The notes under the pieces are model-generated. The model searched no databases, had not been told where the DNA came from, and was given only the letters and a program-made list of their open reading frames with translations. From the NCBI GenBank assembly GCA_033297075.1, contig MU858099.1, forward strand, positions 62,001-126,000: DNA of 64,000 nucleotides. Direction: 5' to 3'. A program made the position numbers and the translations under genes. Origin of the DNA: Rhypophila decipiens (taxonomy: Eukaryota; Ascomycota; Sordariomycetes; Sordariales; Naviculisporaceae). This document shows, one piece after another, positions 10,331-21,810 of the stretch (the stretch's first letter is position 1; each line of letters opens with the position of its first letter).

Positions 10331-13300
10331 ATGCCCTCCTTTTCACTACCGGATCTGCTGAGGAAATCACCCAAGGAGTCCAGGAAACAGTCAATCGAAT
10401 CACCGCCAATTGTGGAAGCAAACGGTCGAATTCCAAACGGTCGAGAAAGCAGTCCGGTAAAAGATGGGAAGCAGAATCCGGATGATGCAGCAGAGAGGAA
10501 AGGACGACGAGGATCCCGGAGAGATCTGCTCCAAGATCTCCGCAGCAGGTTCGGGAAGGCGCCCTCGTCAACCCCTCAGCGGGGAACAAGTGCGCCTCCT
10601 ACGCCCCGCGATGCAGCAGTTGTAAGTGGCTTCCACTGCTTGTTCCAGATTCCTTCATGCTCTTTCGATTGTTCTTTACTTCTTGCCCTTGTCCCTGGAT
10701 TTTTCTTTACGGCAGGCTGGTTCGACTCAGTCATTGCCGAACGTCAAAGTTTCGGAAACCGTCTCTCGCGCCATCCATTCGTTCTTGAGACTTCATGTGT
10801 CTGTCTGCCTGGTTCCCTTGTTCTTCAGAGTTCAAATCTCCAGCCATTCCTCCTGGGTTCAAGTGTACTCAGCCTTGCTCTCGGGACGACTCTGCCCTTG
10901 CCATGCAAGACTGAAATATACCGGTAACTGTCTCCCCAGGTCCGGTCTGCAGCTGGGATTTACATATCCAGTTACCGTTGCATCTGTTACATCACAGGCT
11001 CCGTATAGGTCTAGAGTGGTGCCAGACATAGAGAGTCAGGACCCAAGAAACCAAGCATCATAGTGTCATTTATCCAACAGGCGCTCACCACCGCACTCAA
11101 TTCGGAGAGAGGGGGACGCGCGTGACCACCACAACGGCTCTCACAGCCTGCACTCCACCCAATCGTACGAGAGGGGCCCCAAAGGGATATGACGGTGTTC
11201 GGGTCACCCTGCACTTGCAGAGGTCCGTCCTACACATCCTAGGACCTCCAGGTACCAATACGTATATCCATTGGCTTTCGCAGACCCCATCTGAGAGGCA
11301 GCACAATCTCTCTGGTCAATTCATGCTGTTCAACCATTGTCATCTGTTTACCTAGCCATGTGATATCCATGCAATTGCTGACGTTGATGTCATGATACCT
11401 GATAGGTCTCTCCGTTACCGGGCTCAGAGACACCAACACCCCTTTCGCCGCTCTCGCCGCTCTCACCTCGCTCCCCTATCAACCCCAATAAACCTCTGCC
11501 CTCACCTCCGCCGCCCGGCAGCGAGCTGACCCGCGACCCCCCAGCTAAACCGGTCCTCCGGCTTGCCCGCATCATGGCTACCTTGACCGAATCCGAGCTC
11601 GAGAAGCTCTTTTCGGGGGCTCCGCAGTATTTCTGCCGCTCCGAGGGACATTATACCGGCGCCCCTCATCCGTCGGTGGCCTTCCCATGGGATGAGAAGC
11701 TCGAGATCCGTGATCTTACCGACCATACCCAAATCGAAGACAGGGCTTGGACCCGTGTAACGGCATGGCCTCATATTACACGTGATGTACAAGGCGATCG
11801 ATCGGCCGCCAAAAAAGCCTCGGAAGAGAAGAGGCGGGCGCATTTCTACCCACGATGCCGAGAAAGACCAACCATGTTGAGCGTGGGAGGGCTTGAGAAA
11901 GGCAGCATGGGCTATCAGGCCTTTTTGGAGCTTGGCGTGGCCGATGCGCTTCAGGAGGAGCAACCGGGATTCGAAAGCATGGGGTCAAGGACACCAACTG
12001 TGGTCGAGCAACGCCAGAAGATGCTCACATCGAAAGATGGCCTTCGCCATATGGAGGAAAACCTGATTTTAGAGCAATTGATCAAGAATGGCCGGAGATA
12101 TAGCGAGCAACACCTTCGAGAGCGGCGGGTTACGAGTGAACTTTACAATGAGTTGTTCCTCCAGATCCTACATCCGCCTGCCAAGGTGCTTGATCATAGG
12201 GACCCCTACAGCCTCACAGTTCAGATATCAGCTCTGGTCAAAGTCCTGGCCGCCCCTAACATGTGGATTGACTTCTCACACGTTGAATGGAGGATCCGGC
12301 TGGGCCAGTTGCTGTGGGGGTATCCTACAGAAGACGAGATCGATGATGGCATGTCGGCCAAGACTACTGATTCGGCCACCGAGATCTTTGAGGAGCGGTA
12401 TTGGCTGCTTCTTCAAATACTATTAGGTTGCGAGCTATTGATCAGGCTAGACGCCATCACCGAAGGCGAGGAGCTCGGGATCGAGAGCATCAGGCCAGCA
12501 GAAATCCATCGGTTCGAAAAGGACGCCAACAAGTCGGTTAAGTGGACATTGCATTTGGCTAGAGCCTGGTTGGAGAATATCGAAGTCATCAAGACTGGGA
12601 CGATTGAGGAGCCCGATCCAGAGCCCACGGGCTGGTTGGCAACATTGACCAAACGGATGTCGATATCTCGTACGCACGAGAACCACCACCATCGCGGACC
12701 CCTGTATGCTATTAAGGGGAAGCATGTCCAGCGACAGGTTGACGGTCTCACTCATTTCGCAAGGAAACTCCGGTGGCCAGATGTGGACTTTGAGCCGTCC
12801 AAGGTCTCTGACAATGTTCGCAGCGTTACGGACGGTGCTCCCCTTAACACACCTCTTGCGAGCCCTCTCAGCCGGGCTGAAAGCCATAGGTCTTCGTATT
12901 TTGGGGACTCTAACTCGGACCATAGGGTCAAGCACACACCATCTAGGCGAAGAAAGATTTCAGCGGCCCTTCACCCATCAGGTTGGCTGTCTAAGAGTTA
13001 TGTGTCAGGCTTGATGTTGCCTGGTGAAGGGCTGAGTCACTTTTTGATGTCCACTTTGTTAGAAAATGATCCGGACGCCATGGAGAGACTGGGGCCCATG
13101 GCGAACTTGTGTGGTGGTTTCATCTACAGTGGAAAGAGCTTTTGGAGCACTTCGTGCATTGTCGGTCGTGTGCTTGCTGCTGGCAAGGGCTCTGCCGAGT
13201 GTATGGGCTGGATTTCCAGCGACATCACCCCTCGGGGACTCGGCGACGGTTGGGTCGATGTCAAGGTGGAAGAAACGCTCGGTAAGTAGCTTGCTGCGAA

Positions 13301-14431
13301 TTCCCCATCATGAACGACCTCATCTAATACTCGCTGTCCAGAGGACGTCCAGCAGGTCGACAAGAAGGCTCGTATATGGGCCAAGCAACTCATTGAACGA
13401 GAATCTCGGATTTTTGGCGACGGGGATCCGTCATCTGTTCTCCCGGCCGACTTCATCATCCCGTTCGAGAACGTATACAAGGATAGGTCTCCTCCCAGTA
13501 TTCGCGTCGAGTTCAGGAGTCTGAATCTCAAAGCGTTGGAGAATTCCATTCGCACTGCGGCATCATCAGTGGCCGATGGATTGACGCCAGTGTCCGACGT
13601 CAGCACTCCTCCTCCAGGCATTCGTACCTGCCCGGCGACAGTAACATTTACGGTCAGCGACAATGACACCGGCGATGAGCGCGATTACACGTATTCTCTG
13701 TCAAAGGACATTAATTTTGTCACGGCGCACCCGTGTGTGCCCTCTCCGCATGTCAAGATTCTCAAATCACCATCCAGTCCAACCATCCAGCAGGTTGATC
13801 TCTCTGGGTCCACGCCTAGCAGTACGAAGACTGCTAGTATAGTCGGTAGGTGCACCTTTCTGACTGAAGGCATTCCTCTTTGCCTTTCGGCGCGCTAATG
13901 ATTTATTATCCAGGCCATCCGCTCCACAAATATTATACCTATACCGCCCTTCACCTGTCGGAACTGATTATGAAGCAGGACTTCTCGTTGGAGGCACTGC
14001 TAGGCGACTATTCTTCCTCGAGTCGCCGTGGTAGTATGACTCCGTCAGCAAAGGCCGCCAAAGTGCTCGTCATTGACTGCATAACTGGCTTCAAGTCGCT
14101 TCCACAAGAGCACGAGATTCCGCTCTCCCCAGTCGTCAGCAGGTCGGGTAGTAATTTATCTGCTGCCGATTCGGCTTGGTCTGTGACTTCGCCTGGTGCG
14201 GGTGATTCAGGAGAGGGATTTTTCGGCGCGGCGCTTGAGAGTGCCTCAAAGAAGATGCATTCTGAGACGCGCCGGCGCCAGTTTGGGTCGGACCCGGAGA
14301 TGCTTGTGCGTGCCATCTGTGCCGAGAAGGGCTGGAACGCAATCATCAGCCGGAGGAGGAGGGGCTGTCTTGCTTGTGCGATTCGCGAGGCTGGAGCTCT
14401 GGGGGTCAAGGTTATCATTAGGGTTGATTAA
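10331..14431 (+). CDS. Large fungal protein of unknown function
   Basis: I do not recognise this family. Certain exons are 11406-13281, 13342-13845 and 13914-14431, joined in phase. The likely first exon is 10331-10621, which starts MPSFSLPDLLRKSPKESRK and is basic and Ser-rich. A second begins at 10716 (AGSTQSLPNVKVSETVSRAI); its 3' end and any exon up to 11405 are unresolved. The exon at 11406 opens with a Pro/Ser linker, then reads without a stop through an ATG at 11574 that an automated call might mistake for the start. The central part is alpha-helical in character with many Trp and Leu. The C-terminal part has Ser-rich loops and ends with a Cys-containing CLACAIREAGALGVKVIIRVD-like stretch. 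Total length is about 1,100 residues. No membrane segment or catalytic motif was found. Confidence 0.7.
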
Positions 14432-15121
14432 CGAAACTGGACGGAGGCTTTCAGTGAGAATGTGGGTCGGTGGTCATTGTTGGCATTGCTGACTTCAGGT
14501 TTTTTTTGGCGAATGAAGCTGCTGGCAGGTCAAGCAAATGCGAATATGTCTTGGGTCCTTTCAAGTTGAAGCGGTAAATTGAGACGAACTGAGCTGGGAT
14601 CGCAACTAGGAACCTACGGAACCTACGTTAGCTGAAGGTTGCGGTCGGATTAAATGAGTGAACGAACGAAATAACATGTACGTATACAGGGAAGATATTA
14701 TAGCAGCTGAGATACCAAATCATTACCTTGCGGAAGCAGTTCACTGGGTCGCCTAGGTATATACAGTGTTATCTACATGGCTATATTGATGGAGATAACT
14801 GAGTTGAACAATGTTGCTTTGTCTCGGTATTTATGTACTATCCAGACACGCCGTGTACTACCATCGTCTCCGGCGTCTCTCCGTGTCTTATACCCATGTT
14901 GTGTACCTCTTGTACGTCCAGATGGGACATATGTTTGATCTTGCGATAATTACTTGATTCTGATCGCCCACTCTTACTCTCTCTCCTCTATCAAAGAGAA
15001 GCATCATACTTCTGGTCTGGATGGGACCCACGATGGTAAGGCGAACTTACCAGATATGTGTGCCTCACAAAGCCCGCCTCCTAGCTTGAATTAGAGCACA
15101 AAAAATTTTTTTTTTCATCAT
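14432..15121. other. Intergenic between convergent genes
   Basis: 690 bp, probably two 3' ends. Nothing else is visible apart from a short A/T run at about 15100-15118. Confidence 0.55.
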
Positions 15122-15973
15122 TTAAAGATCGTTGTTTCCGTCGTCCAACGACCACTCCTTCCACCCCTTCTTCTCCCCAGGCAAACGAATAGATTCCCAC
15201 TCTTGGCGGGAGACTTTATTCCACTCCTCGACGGGGATCCAGCCGATGAAAGCGCGGTCGCCGAACCCGCCGACCCAGTAGATCCGGTCGACTACTAGGC
15301 GGACAAAGTAGGACGTGTGGATCCTGTTGCCGGGGAGCCAGTACCGCGCGTCTGGGTGGGTTTTTGTGTAGCAAGTTGATATCGCTGCCGCGGTGGCAGC
15401 TTGGTCGTCGTCTAGGGCTATGCGCTCGATGTGGCCCAGTAGAGAGAAGCGTGGGAGGTTCGCTGCTGAGTAGGGGGCTGGATCGTACTCTTCGGAATCT
15501 GAGGAGGAGGAGGAGGAGGAGAGACCAAAAAACGAGCGGAGTTGGTTTGTCAAACACCAAGAAGACGAACTCCTCTGGATGCGCTTAGCAGGCGGGTGCG
15601 GAGGCGTCCACTGCACCGCGAGGCTGACGTTGCTCCCCGCCGCGATGTTTCGAAAGGTCGTGGAGATGGTTATTGCTAGCAGCGTCGGGTTGCCTTTGTC
15701 GTCGTTTTCGCAGTCCGAGATGTATTCCATCAGGGAGTGCGGCATGCCGCCTACGTCGGGGGGACGTCGCTTGTCGTTGGAGTCTTTGGGGAAGATGGTC
15801 GCTATCGTGCCTAGTGGTGTTAGGGCGAGGATTCGTCGCCCCATGACGGCGGATTCGTAGGATGTTGGGATTCGTTTGGGAAGTAGTTCATCGCGCTCGA
15901 GGGTTGCTGGGATGGTAGCAGCGGAGCAGTAGTAGGTTGCTCCGAGGAGCGCTGTGAGCGTGATGGGCTTCAT
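15122..15973 (-). CDS. CREG-like secreted protein (FMN-binding split-barrel / PNPOx-like fold)
   Basis: Intronless, 283 residues. An N-terminal hydrophobic segment ending near CSAATIPAT looks like a signal peptide. The body follows the CREG pattern: the start of the barrel (YESAVMGRRILALTPLGTIATIF), then GGMPHSLMEYISDCENDDKG, LLAITISTTFRNIAAGSNVSL and a C-terminal YFVRLVVDRIYWVGGFGDRAFIGWIP. Animal CREG is a secreted or lysosomal glycoprotein with a PNPOx fold that does not use FMN as an oxidase. Fungal members are uncharacterised. An NVSL site could be N-glycosylated. A Ser/Asp/Glu-rich loop at about 150-163 is coded by a GGA-type repeat on the plus strand. No enzymatic role can be claimed. 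Confidence 0.8.
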   Translation of the reverse strand: MKPITLTALLGATYYCSAATIPATLERDELLPKRIPTSYESAVMGRRILALTPLGTIATIFPKDSNDKRRPPDVGGMPHSLMEYISDCENDDKGNPTLLAITISTTFRNIAAGSNVSLAVQWTPPHPPAKRIQRSSSSWCLTNQLRSFFGLSSSSSSSDSEEYDPAPYSAANLPRFSLLGHIERIALDDDQAATAAAISTCYTKTHPDARYWLPGNRIHTSYFVRLVVDRIYWVGGFGDRAFIGWIPVEEWNKVSRQEWESIRLPGEKKGWKEWSLDDGNNDL

Positions 15974-16700
15974 GATGGATTTGGGATGTATGGTATGATG
16001 AGCTCAGTAGCGAGTAATGGCGAAGGTGGTAGTATGGAGGAAGGGTATGTAGAATAGAGTAGGAGGGTGTTCATGGATCAGGACGAGGAGGGGAATCCTC
16101 CAGGGAGCCTCTTATCGCCATATCAGTTGACCGCCGAGAACCTTGGAGACTGGGGGAGCTGGAGCTAACACTGGAAGCATGTTCATCAGTGGGCCGCGGT
16201 TGTAAACTTCCCCGCTTATTTATTATCCAGATATGCATAACTATGGGGTTCTTGGTCTTATATTTCGTCCTGTTCATCGAGGTCACGATACTTGACTAGT
16301 TGTTTTTGACGGAATAGCTTTTCCTATGGTGGGAGACGATCCCAAAGTTGAATATTGATATGGTTTCCTATCGTGTAGGATTACAAGTGGAAGCTGAGCC
16401 GAAACGAAAACGGTACGGATACCAGCGACCACACTAGGTAGGTACCTAACAAGTTCCCGTCCGTCGCACATTACACCATCGTACGTATGTACATGTACTG
16501 AGACGCAAGAGCTCGTTAATACTGTACGGTAATTTCTCCAGGCGACACCGCCAAAATTTTCAAACTCTCATCCACTCCATAACACCTTAACAGGGCAAAC
16601 AGGATTGTCCTGGGAGAGCGTGTCCCCAGGTACCAATGTGTTTTCAGCAATCTCGAGATTTTGAGCATCTCATTCCTTTGAACCCGCCAATGCAAGCACA
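15974..16700. promoter_or_regulatory. Divergent promoter region of the CREG-like gene and IPI1
   Basis: 727 bp between divergent start codons. It includes an ACTAGGTAGGTACCTAAC stretch at about 16433-16450, a motif type that recurs elsewhere in the window (39999-40017). No gene was seen. Confidence 0.4.
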
Positions 16701-17893
16701 ATGGGTTCCAGCAACAGGAAAAAGAAGGAAAAGAAGAAGGACTTTCAGGTACACCCAAATTCCCCCCTCAACAACGATCTTATCTGCCGTCTCCACTGTG
16801 GAATGAATTCCGGCTCACATCTCATTGCTCTATTCAGAAAGCAAAGTTGAAAGTAGGCAAGGCTAAAGCCAAGGCCGCGAACTTCACCGATACCAGCTTC
16901 AAGGCAAAATGTATGGATATATCATCTTTTCTGTTTGTTGAACTTGCATAAGCCATTCATGGGCGCTAATAAAGACTTTGCACAGCTATCATCGTCAATC
17001 AACAGACTGTCAGCCATGCTGATGAAGGAGAAAATCGGCCAGAGCAGTTCAAACAAACCCTTTCATCGGCCGTCGCAGCCAAGTCAGACAACCAGCGGCG
17101 CGATGCGCTTGCCTACATGATCAATCAGCTGTCGGCAAACCCTCCGAACAACCCCGTGGGCACTTCTGGGCTCCTCACCAAACTGCTCCCTCTCATATCA
17201 GATACCTCAACAGCTGTGCGCGCTAATCTTCTGAAGCTCTTCCGAGTCCTTCCACCTGCGGAGGTCGGCCCTCACGTGGAGAAGATCCTCATGTATATCC
17301 GCGGCGGCATGACACATCTCTCAACCGATATCCGCAACGACACGCTCAACATGATGGAGTGGCTCCTAGAGGTTGCTGGCGATGAGGTTGTGTCCTGCCC
17401 GGGCGGCTGGCTCAAGACTCTGAACAGCTTCAGTTCCATGCTAGGCTGGAATCCAACCGTAAATGCGGTTACAGTCAGCAAAGGCTGGACGTCAGCCTCC
17501 AAGGCCACTCTTGGAGCGACTAGCAAGAAGGGGCCTGAGGCCCAGGCGCGACAGATGCTGGTGCTGGCTAGATTCCTCCAGGTCGGATTCCAAGAAGAGT
17601 CCCCCACGCCCTATGACCCCAGAGCTTACTGGGACAACCTATATCGGCTACCTGCGACTGCCAATCCATTCGCGTACCTGAATCTATTCGGGACGCCGCG
17701 CGACGAGGACAGCGAGATGTACCCTGATCGATTGTCGAGACAAAGGGTATTCGAGGCCAAATGGAAGAGCGCCATTCTGGAGGGCATGGAGGGGGCAAGG
17801 AAGGAAGGCGGCGCGGTTGGACGATCTGCTTCCTCGCTGGCAAAGGTACTCAGCGGTGAGATGAAGGTGAAACCATCCGAGCTGGAGGTTTAG
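16701..17893 (+). CDS. IPI1: Pre-rRNA processing protein Ipi1 (Rix1 complex)
   Basis: Nuclear factor of the Rix1-Ipi1-Ipi3 complex (TEX10 in animals), needed for ITS2 processing and 60S maturation. Three exons, 16701-16748, 16838-16910 and 16986-17893, give 342 residues. The N-terminus is the family hallmark: a Lys-rich start (MGSSNRKKKEKKKDFQ), then KAKLKVGKAKAKAANFTDTS and FKAKSIIVNQQ. An armadillo-like helical region follows, with DALAYMINQLSANPP, SGLLTKLLPLISDTSTAVR and an IRGGMTHLSTDIRNDTL block in which each helix pair resembles a HEAT repeat. The length fits yeast Ipi1 (334). Starting at the later ATG (17117) would lose the diagnostic N-terminus. Confidence 0.92.
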
Positions 17894-19828
17894 TTACGTA
17901 GTATTCTCAAATCTATGCCTTCTGGCTTTTTCCACCTAACGTGTCTCAATTATTTTATCTGTTTGCTTTCTGCGCCCTCTATGCTTTCGCCTCGACTTGT
18001 CACCCACGTATGCTTTTCCTTGATAGTCTGAATTGTCACCAGGTGTTCTAAAAAGACGGATTTGCTTGAAAATGTATTTTCTATATACCTCTACCATGTC
18101 TATTGTCAGCCCTTTCGCCCAAGTCCATGGCGCCTTGTATCTTGTTTGGGTGGAGGTCAACCCGCCAGAGGTCAACACGGAATTCTCAATCTACATTTTC
18201 GAGGCCCCTCGTAGCTGAGACTTTAATGCCTCTACGGGTGGGCTCAAATGATTTGGGCCCACAAAGCTCTCAAGCCTAGGTCTCTCAATATCTCCTGACA
18301 ATGGGCCAGCCCTCAGGTGCCTGGATAGCATCAAGCGGTGCTCCTTGATTCAATACCGTGGGTGTCACTTTAGTACCCATCATGCTATATCTGTCGACCA
18401 CCACCATGACATCTTGCACGCCTAAGGCACGAGTGTAGCTGGCCACATTGTTCTACGGGCAGGTGCAGGATGCAGTTTGGTCTGTAGTTGCTTGCGTTGT
18501 TTGATTCATGCTCTTTATCCCTGCCTGTTCTCTAAACTCTACCTTCCAGTGAGGACCTTGATGGTCTGACCAAACAGTGTCACTCGGATGCAAGAGACGG
18601 ATACGGGATCATAGGACGGGGGGTTCCGGTAGCCAAAGGGGGCTCCAGACCAGAATGGGTTGACCAGAGAGAGAGGGGGAGGTCAAGAGGGCCCCATCCA
18701 CACTAGACATTGTCACGACCTTCGTAGAATACGGCCGCAAGGGCTTTTTGATGGGAGGGGCGAGAGTCAGCCACACTGCTCTTTGCTTAAACCGACGGGG
18801 CAAGTGGGAGTGGTTCGTGTGGTGGAGCGGGGAGATTCGGGACCGGTGACGTTGCCCACGGAGGTTGACCGGGGTTGGTGCTTCTAGCTTACAAGAGCAC
18901 CTTCCCAATTTCTGGACGACACGCCCCCCTCCTCCCGCCGGTTGCTCATTCCTCCCGCAGATGCCCTCAACAACTGTGACCCACAAAGAAACCCGTCATC
19001 CAAAGCAGACGTGAAAATTCTCCCCCACACAACACACAGCCACTGTTGCAGGTCCCGTCGACTGCCTACAAATCTTTTCACTGCTGTCTAGAAGCTTCTC
19101 CCTTCCCTCCTCTACTATTCCTTACAAGCCGATCTCTTGACAAAAACACAGTCTGCTTGCACCTGAATCCGGGCATCCTTCTGCACACAAACCACACCAA
19201 CCCTCCTCGACAGTCGCAACTGTCCATAGTACAAAACGTAAGCAGCAAATTTCTAGTACAACTCTTCCCCATTCCTACCCTTCCCGTCAACTTCAACTTG
19301 TCTACGTATTCCAGAGGTGAAGACCTAAGCCCAGGTGCCTCTGCTTACCGATTAAGTCGGTGGTCGTGCCTTCCCTATCTATCAGCTTTTCCCCCTCCAC
19401 TCTCTTCCACCACTTCTCTTCAACCACTTCTCTTCCACCACTTCTCTTCCACCACTTCTCTTCCACCACATTCTTCCGTCAAACTTTTCAATTCAGACCT
19501 CTCACACAAAACCCTCTCTCAGCTCTGCAACCACCAGACTTCAACCGTCTCGTTCGTGCTCCCTCGTCTGCCCTTCATCAACCGTCCGACGCCCGCCAGC
19601 TGTGTATCTCGACGCCATTCGTGCTATTTACACCCGCTGCACCTCACAAGGTTCGTTATTCTCCCCCGAATGATCTCTCAATCAAGACAATCAAATTTCA
19701 CTCCCACTTCCTCTACCCAAATCCCAGAGAAGTGGCTCCGTTCATAGTCAGACACCCCTCTTCCCGTCTGTGATCGAGACTTGCGGTCTTCAATCAGCAG
19801 CAGAAGCTAACACATCCTACACAGAAAC
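17894..19828. other. Intergenic and long pyrimidine-rich leader of the DED1-like gene
   Basis: 1.9 kb. The part from about 19040 is strongly C/T-rich and lacks guanine runs, as expected for a long mRNA leader. It includes a 14-bp tandem repeat (listed separately). No coding signal was found in 17894-19040. Confidence 0.5.
19401..19470 (+). repeat. Five tandem copies of a 14-bp pyrimidine-rich unit
   Basis: The unit TCTCTTCCACCACT occurs five times head to tail; copy 2 has CAACC for CCACC and the last copy ends in A. It lies about 360 bp before the helicase start codon, probably within its leader. The unit is not a multiple of three, which argues against coding use. Confidence 0.9.
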
Positions 19829-21810
19829 ATGTCAGACCGGAACGGCGGCGATTCCGGCTGGAATGCCAATGGCGATGATTCCTTCAACAAAAGCAACGCT
19901 TGGGGTCAGGCCAGCGACATCCCCCAGGACGCCAACACCGATGCCTTTGACACCAAGGAACTGAAGGAGGCTCTGCCTCCCCCGCCTCCTGTCAATCAGA
20001 TTGAACCTGAGGCACTCGAAGGTTGGGAGAAGCCTACCAAATATGACTACACCGCCGAAGACCCGGACAAGTGGGAAAGCGGTGCTCAGGTCTATGAGTA
20101 TGTGGCCAAGGATGATGAGGACGGTGAGATTGGTCCTGAGCATCCTGAACTGGAGCTGGAATTGTTTGGAGACCCAGCCAAACGTCACCACCAAGGAATT
20201 GATTTCACTCGGTAAGTCCAGCCATCATCCCAGGCTTGAAGGTCGACCAACTAACATGTGGAAAAGCATTGCCGCGATTGAACTCTACCAAGAGGGCCCC
20301 GCTCGTGTCGAGCCCATTTCCAAATTTGAGGATGCCGGTCTGCATCCTGCCATGCTACGCAACGTTGTGCTGGCTGGCTATACCGCTCCAACGCCTATCC
20401 AGCGATACTGCCTTCCTGCCATCGGCGCCGGATATGACGTGATCGCTATTGCACAGACCGGTATGTCCTTGAGTCCACTCACTTTGACCACTTGTGAGAG
20501 CATCTTACTAACCTTGACGCAATATAGGATCCGGCAAGACTGCTGCATATCTGATCCCCATTCTCAACAAATTGATGGGCAAGGCCAAGAAGTTGGCGGC
20601 TCCCCGTCCTGACCCCACAACATACCAGCCAGGTCTCGACCGTCCCTATCGGGCTGAGCCATTGGTGGTCATTGTCTGTCCAAGCCGCGAGCTGGCGATC
20701 CAGATCTTCAACGAAGCTCGCAAGTTCTGCTATCGCACAATGCTGCGGCCCTGTGTGATCTATGGCGGCGGCCCTATCCGCGAGCAGATCGTGCAGCTTC
20801 AGAAGGGCTGCGATGTCCTTGTGGCCTCACCTGGACGTTTGATCGACTTTATCGAACGTCCCGAGATCCTTTCTCTCAGACGTCTTCGTTATATGGTCAT
20901 CGACGAGGCAGACGAGATGCTCCACGACGACTGGCAGGCTGAGTTCACTGCCATCCTCGAGGGTGGCGAGCAAGAGGAAGGCAACGTCAAGTATATGCTT
21001 TTCTCAGCCACTTTCCCCAAGGCCGCTCGCGACCTTGCCAAGACTCATCTGGCGGAGACTCATGTTCGTCTCCGTGTGGGACGTGCTGGCAGCACACACG
21101 AGAACATCAAGCAGAACATCATCATGGTCGACCCACCCATGAAGAAGAAGGCCTTGTTCGACTTGGTCAATTCACTGCCACCTACGCGCACGATCATCTT
21201 CGTCAACAGCAAGCGGGCTGCTGATGAGTTGGACGATTTCCTCTACAACCAGGGTATCCCGTGCGCTTCCATGCACTCTGACCGCACCCAAAAAGAGCGC
21301 GAGGCCACTATGCGAGCTTTCCGTGCTGGAAAATGCCCTGTTCTGATTGCCACCGCTGTTTCAGCTCGTGGAATCGATGTCAAGAACGTCATGCATGTCA
21401 TCAACTATGACCTTCCAACCATTGACTATGGTGGTATTGAGGAGTACACCCACAGAATTGGCCGCACTGGACGCATTGGCTTCCGTGGCCTGGCGACTTC
21501 TTTCTACACGGAGCGTGATGAGCCTCTGGCGTCTGTGCTCACCCGCACCCTGATGGAGACAAACCAGGAGATCCCCGACTTCCTGGAGAGGTTCAAGCCA
21601 CAAAGCGGACGTCTCACCTTCGAAGCCGACTCTGACTTTGACGAGAATGACATTGTCGGTGCTGATGACCTGGTCGATGAGAACAACCCCCCCATTGATC
21701 TTGAAGCCCTCGAAAATGGTGGCGAGGCCTATCAGAACGGATTCGACACCAACGGTGGTGGATTTGAGGAGACTGCGGCTAGCCCAAAGATGGAGGGCGG
21801 TGGCTGGTAA
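19829..21810 (+). CDS. DEAD-box ATP-dependent RNA helicase, DED1/DDX3/Vasa type
   Basis: Unwinds RNA duplexes using ATP; Ded1/DDX3 members act in translation initiation and mRNP remodelling. Three exons, 19829-20211, 20267-20460 and 20528-21810, give 619 residues. Visible motifs in order: isolated Phe and Q motif (F148, GYTAPTPIQ at 165-173), motif I AQTGSGKT (190-197), Ia PSRELA (244-249), Ib SPGRL, II DEAD (318-321), III SAT (352-354), IV IIFVNS, V ATAVSARGID and VI HRIGRTGR. The TAVxARG form of motif V is typical of the DDX3 branch. The N-terminal 145 residues are acidic, Gly/Asn/Asp-rich and end in EGPARVEPISKFEDAGL. The C-terminus is acidic and finishes GGGW, without RGG boxes. Whether this is Ded1 itself or a divergent Vasa-like paralogue needs a tree, so I give no symbol. 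Confidence 0.92.

Noticed and set aside
11574..13289. Separate gene starting at the ATG at 11574
   Set aside because: The frame continues upstream to an acceptor at 11405 and downstream exons join in phase at 13281, so this is an internal exon.
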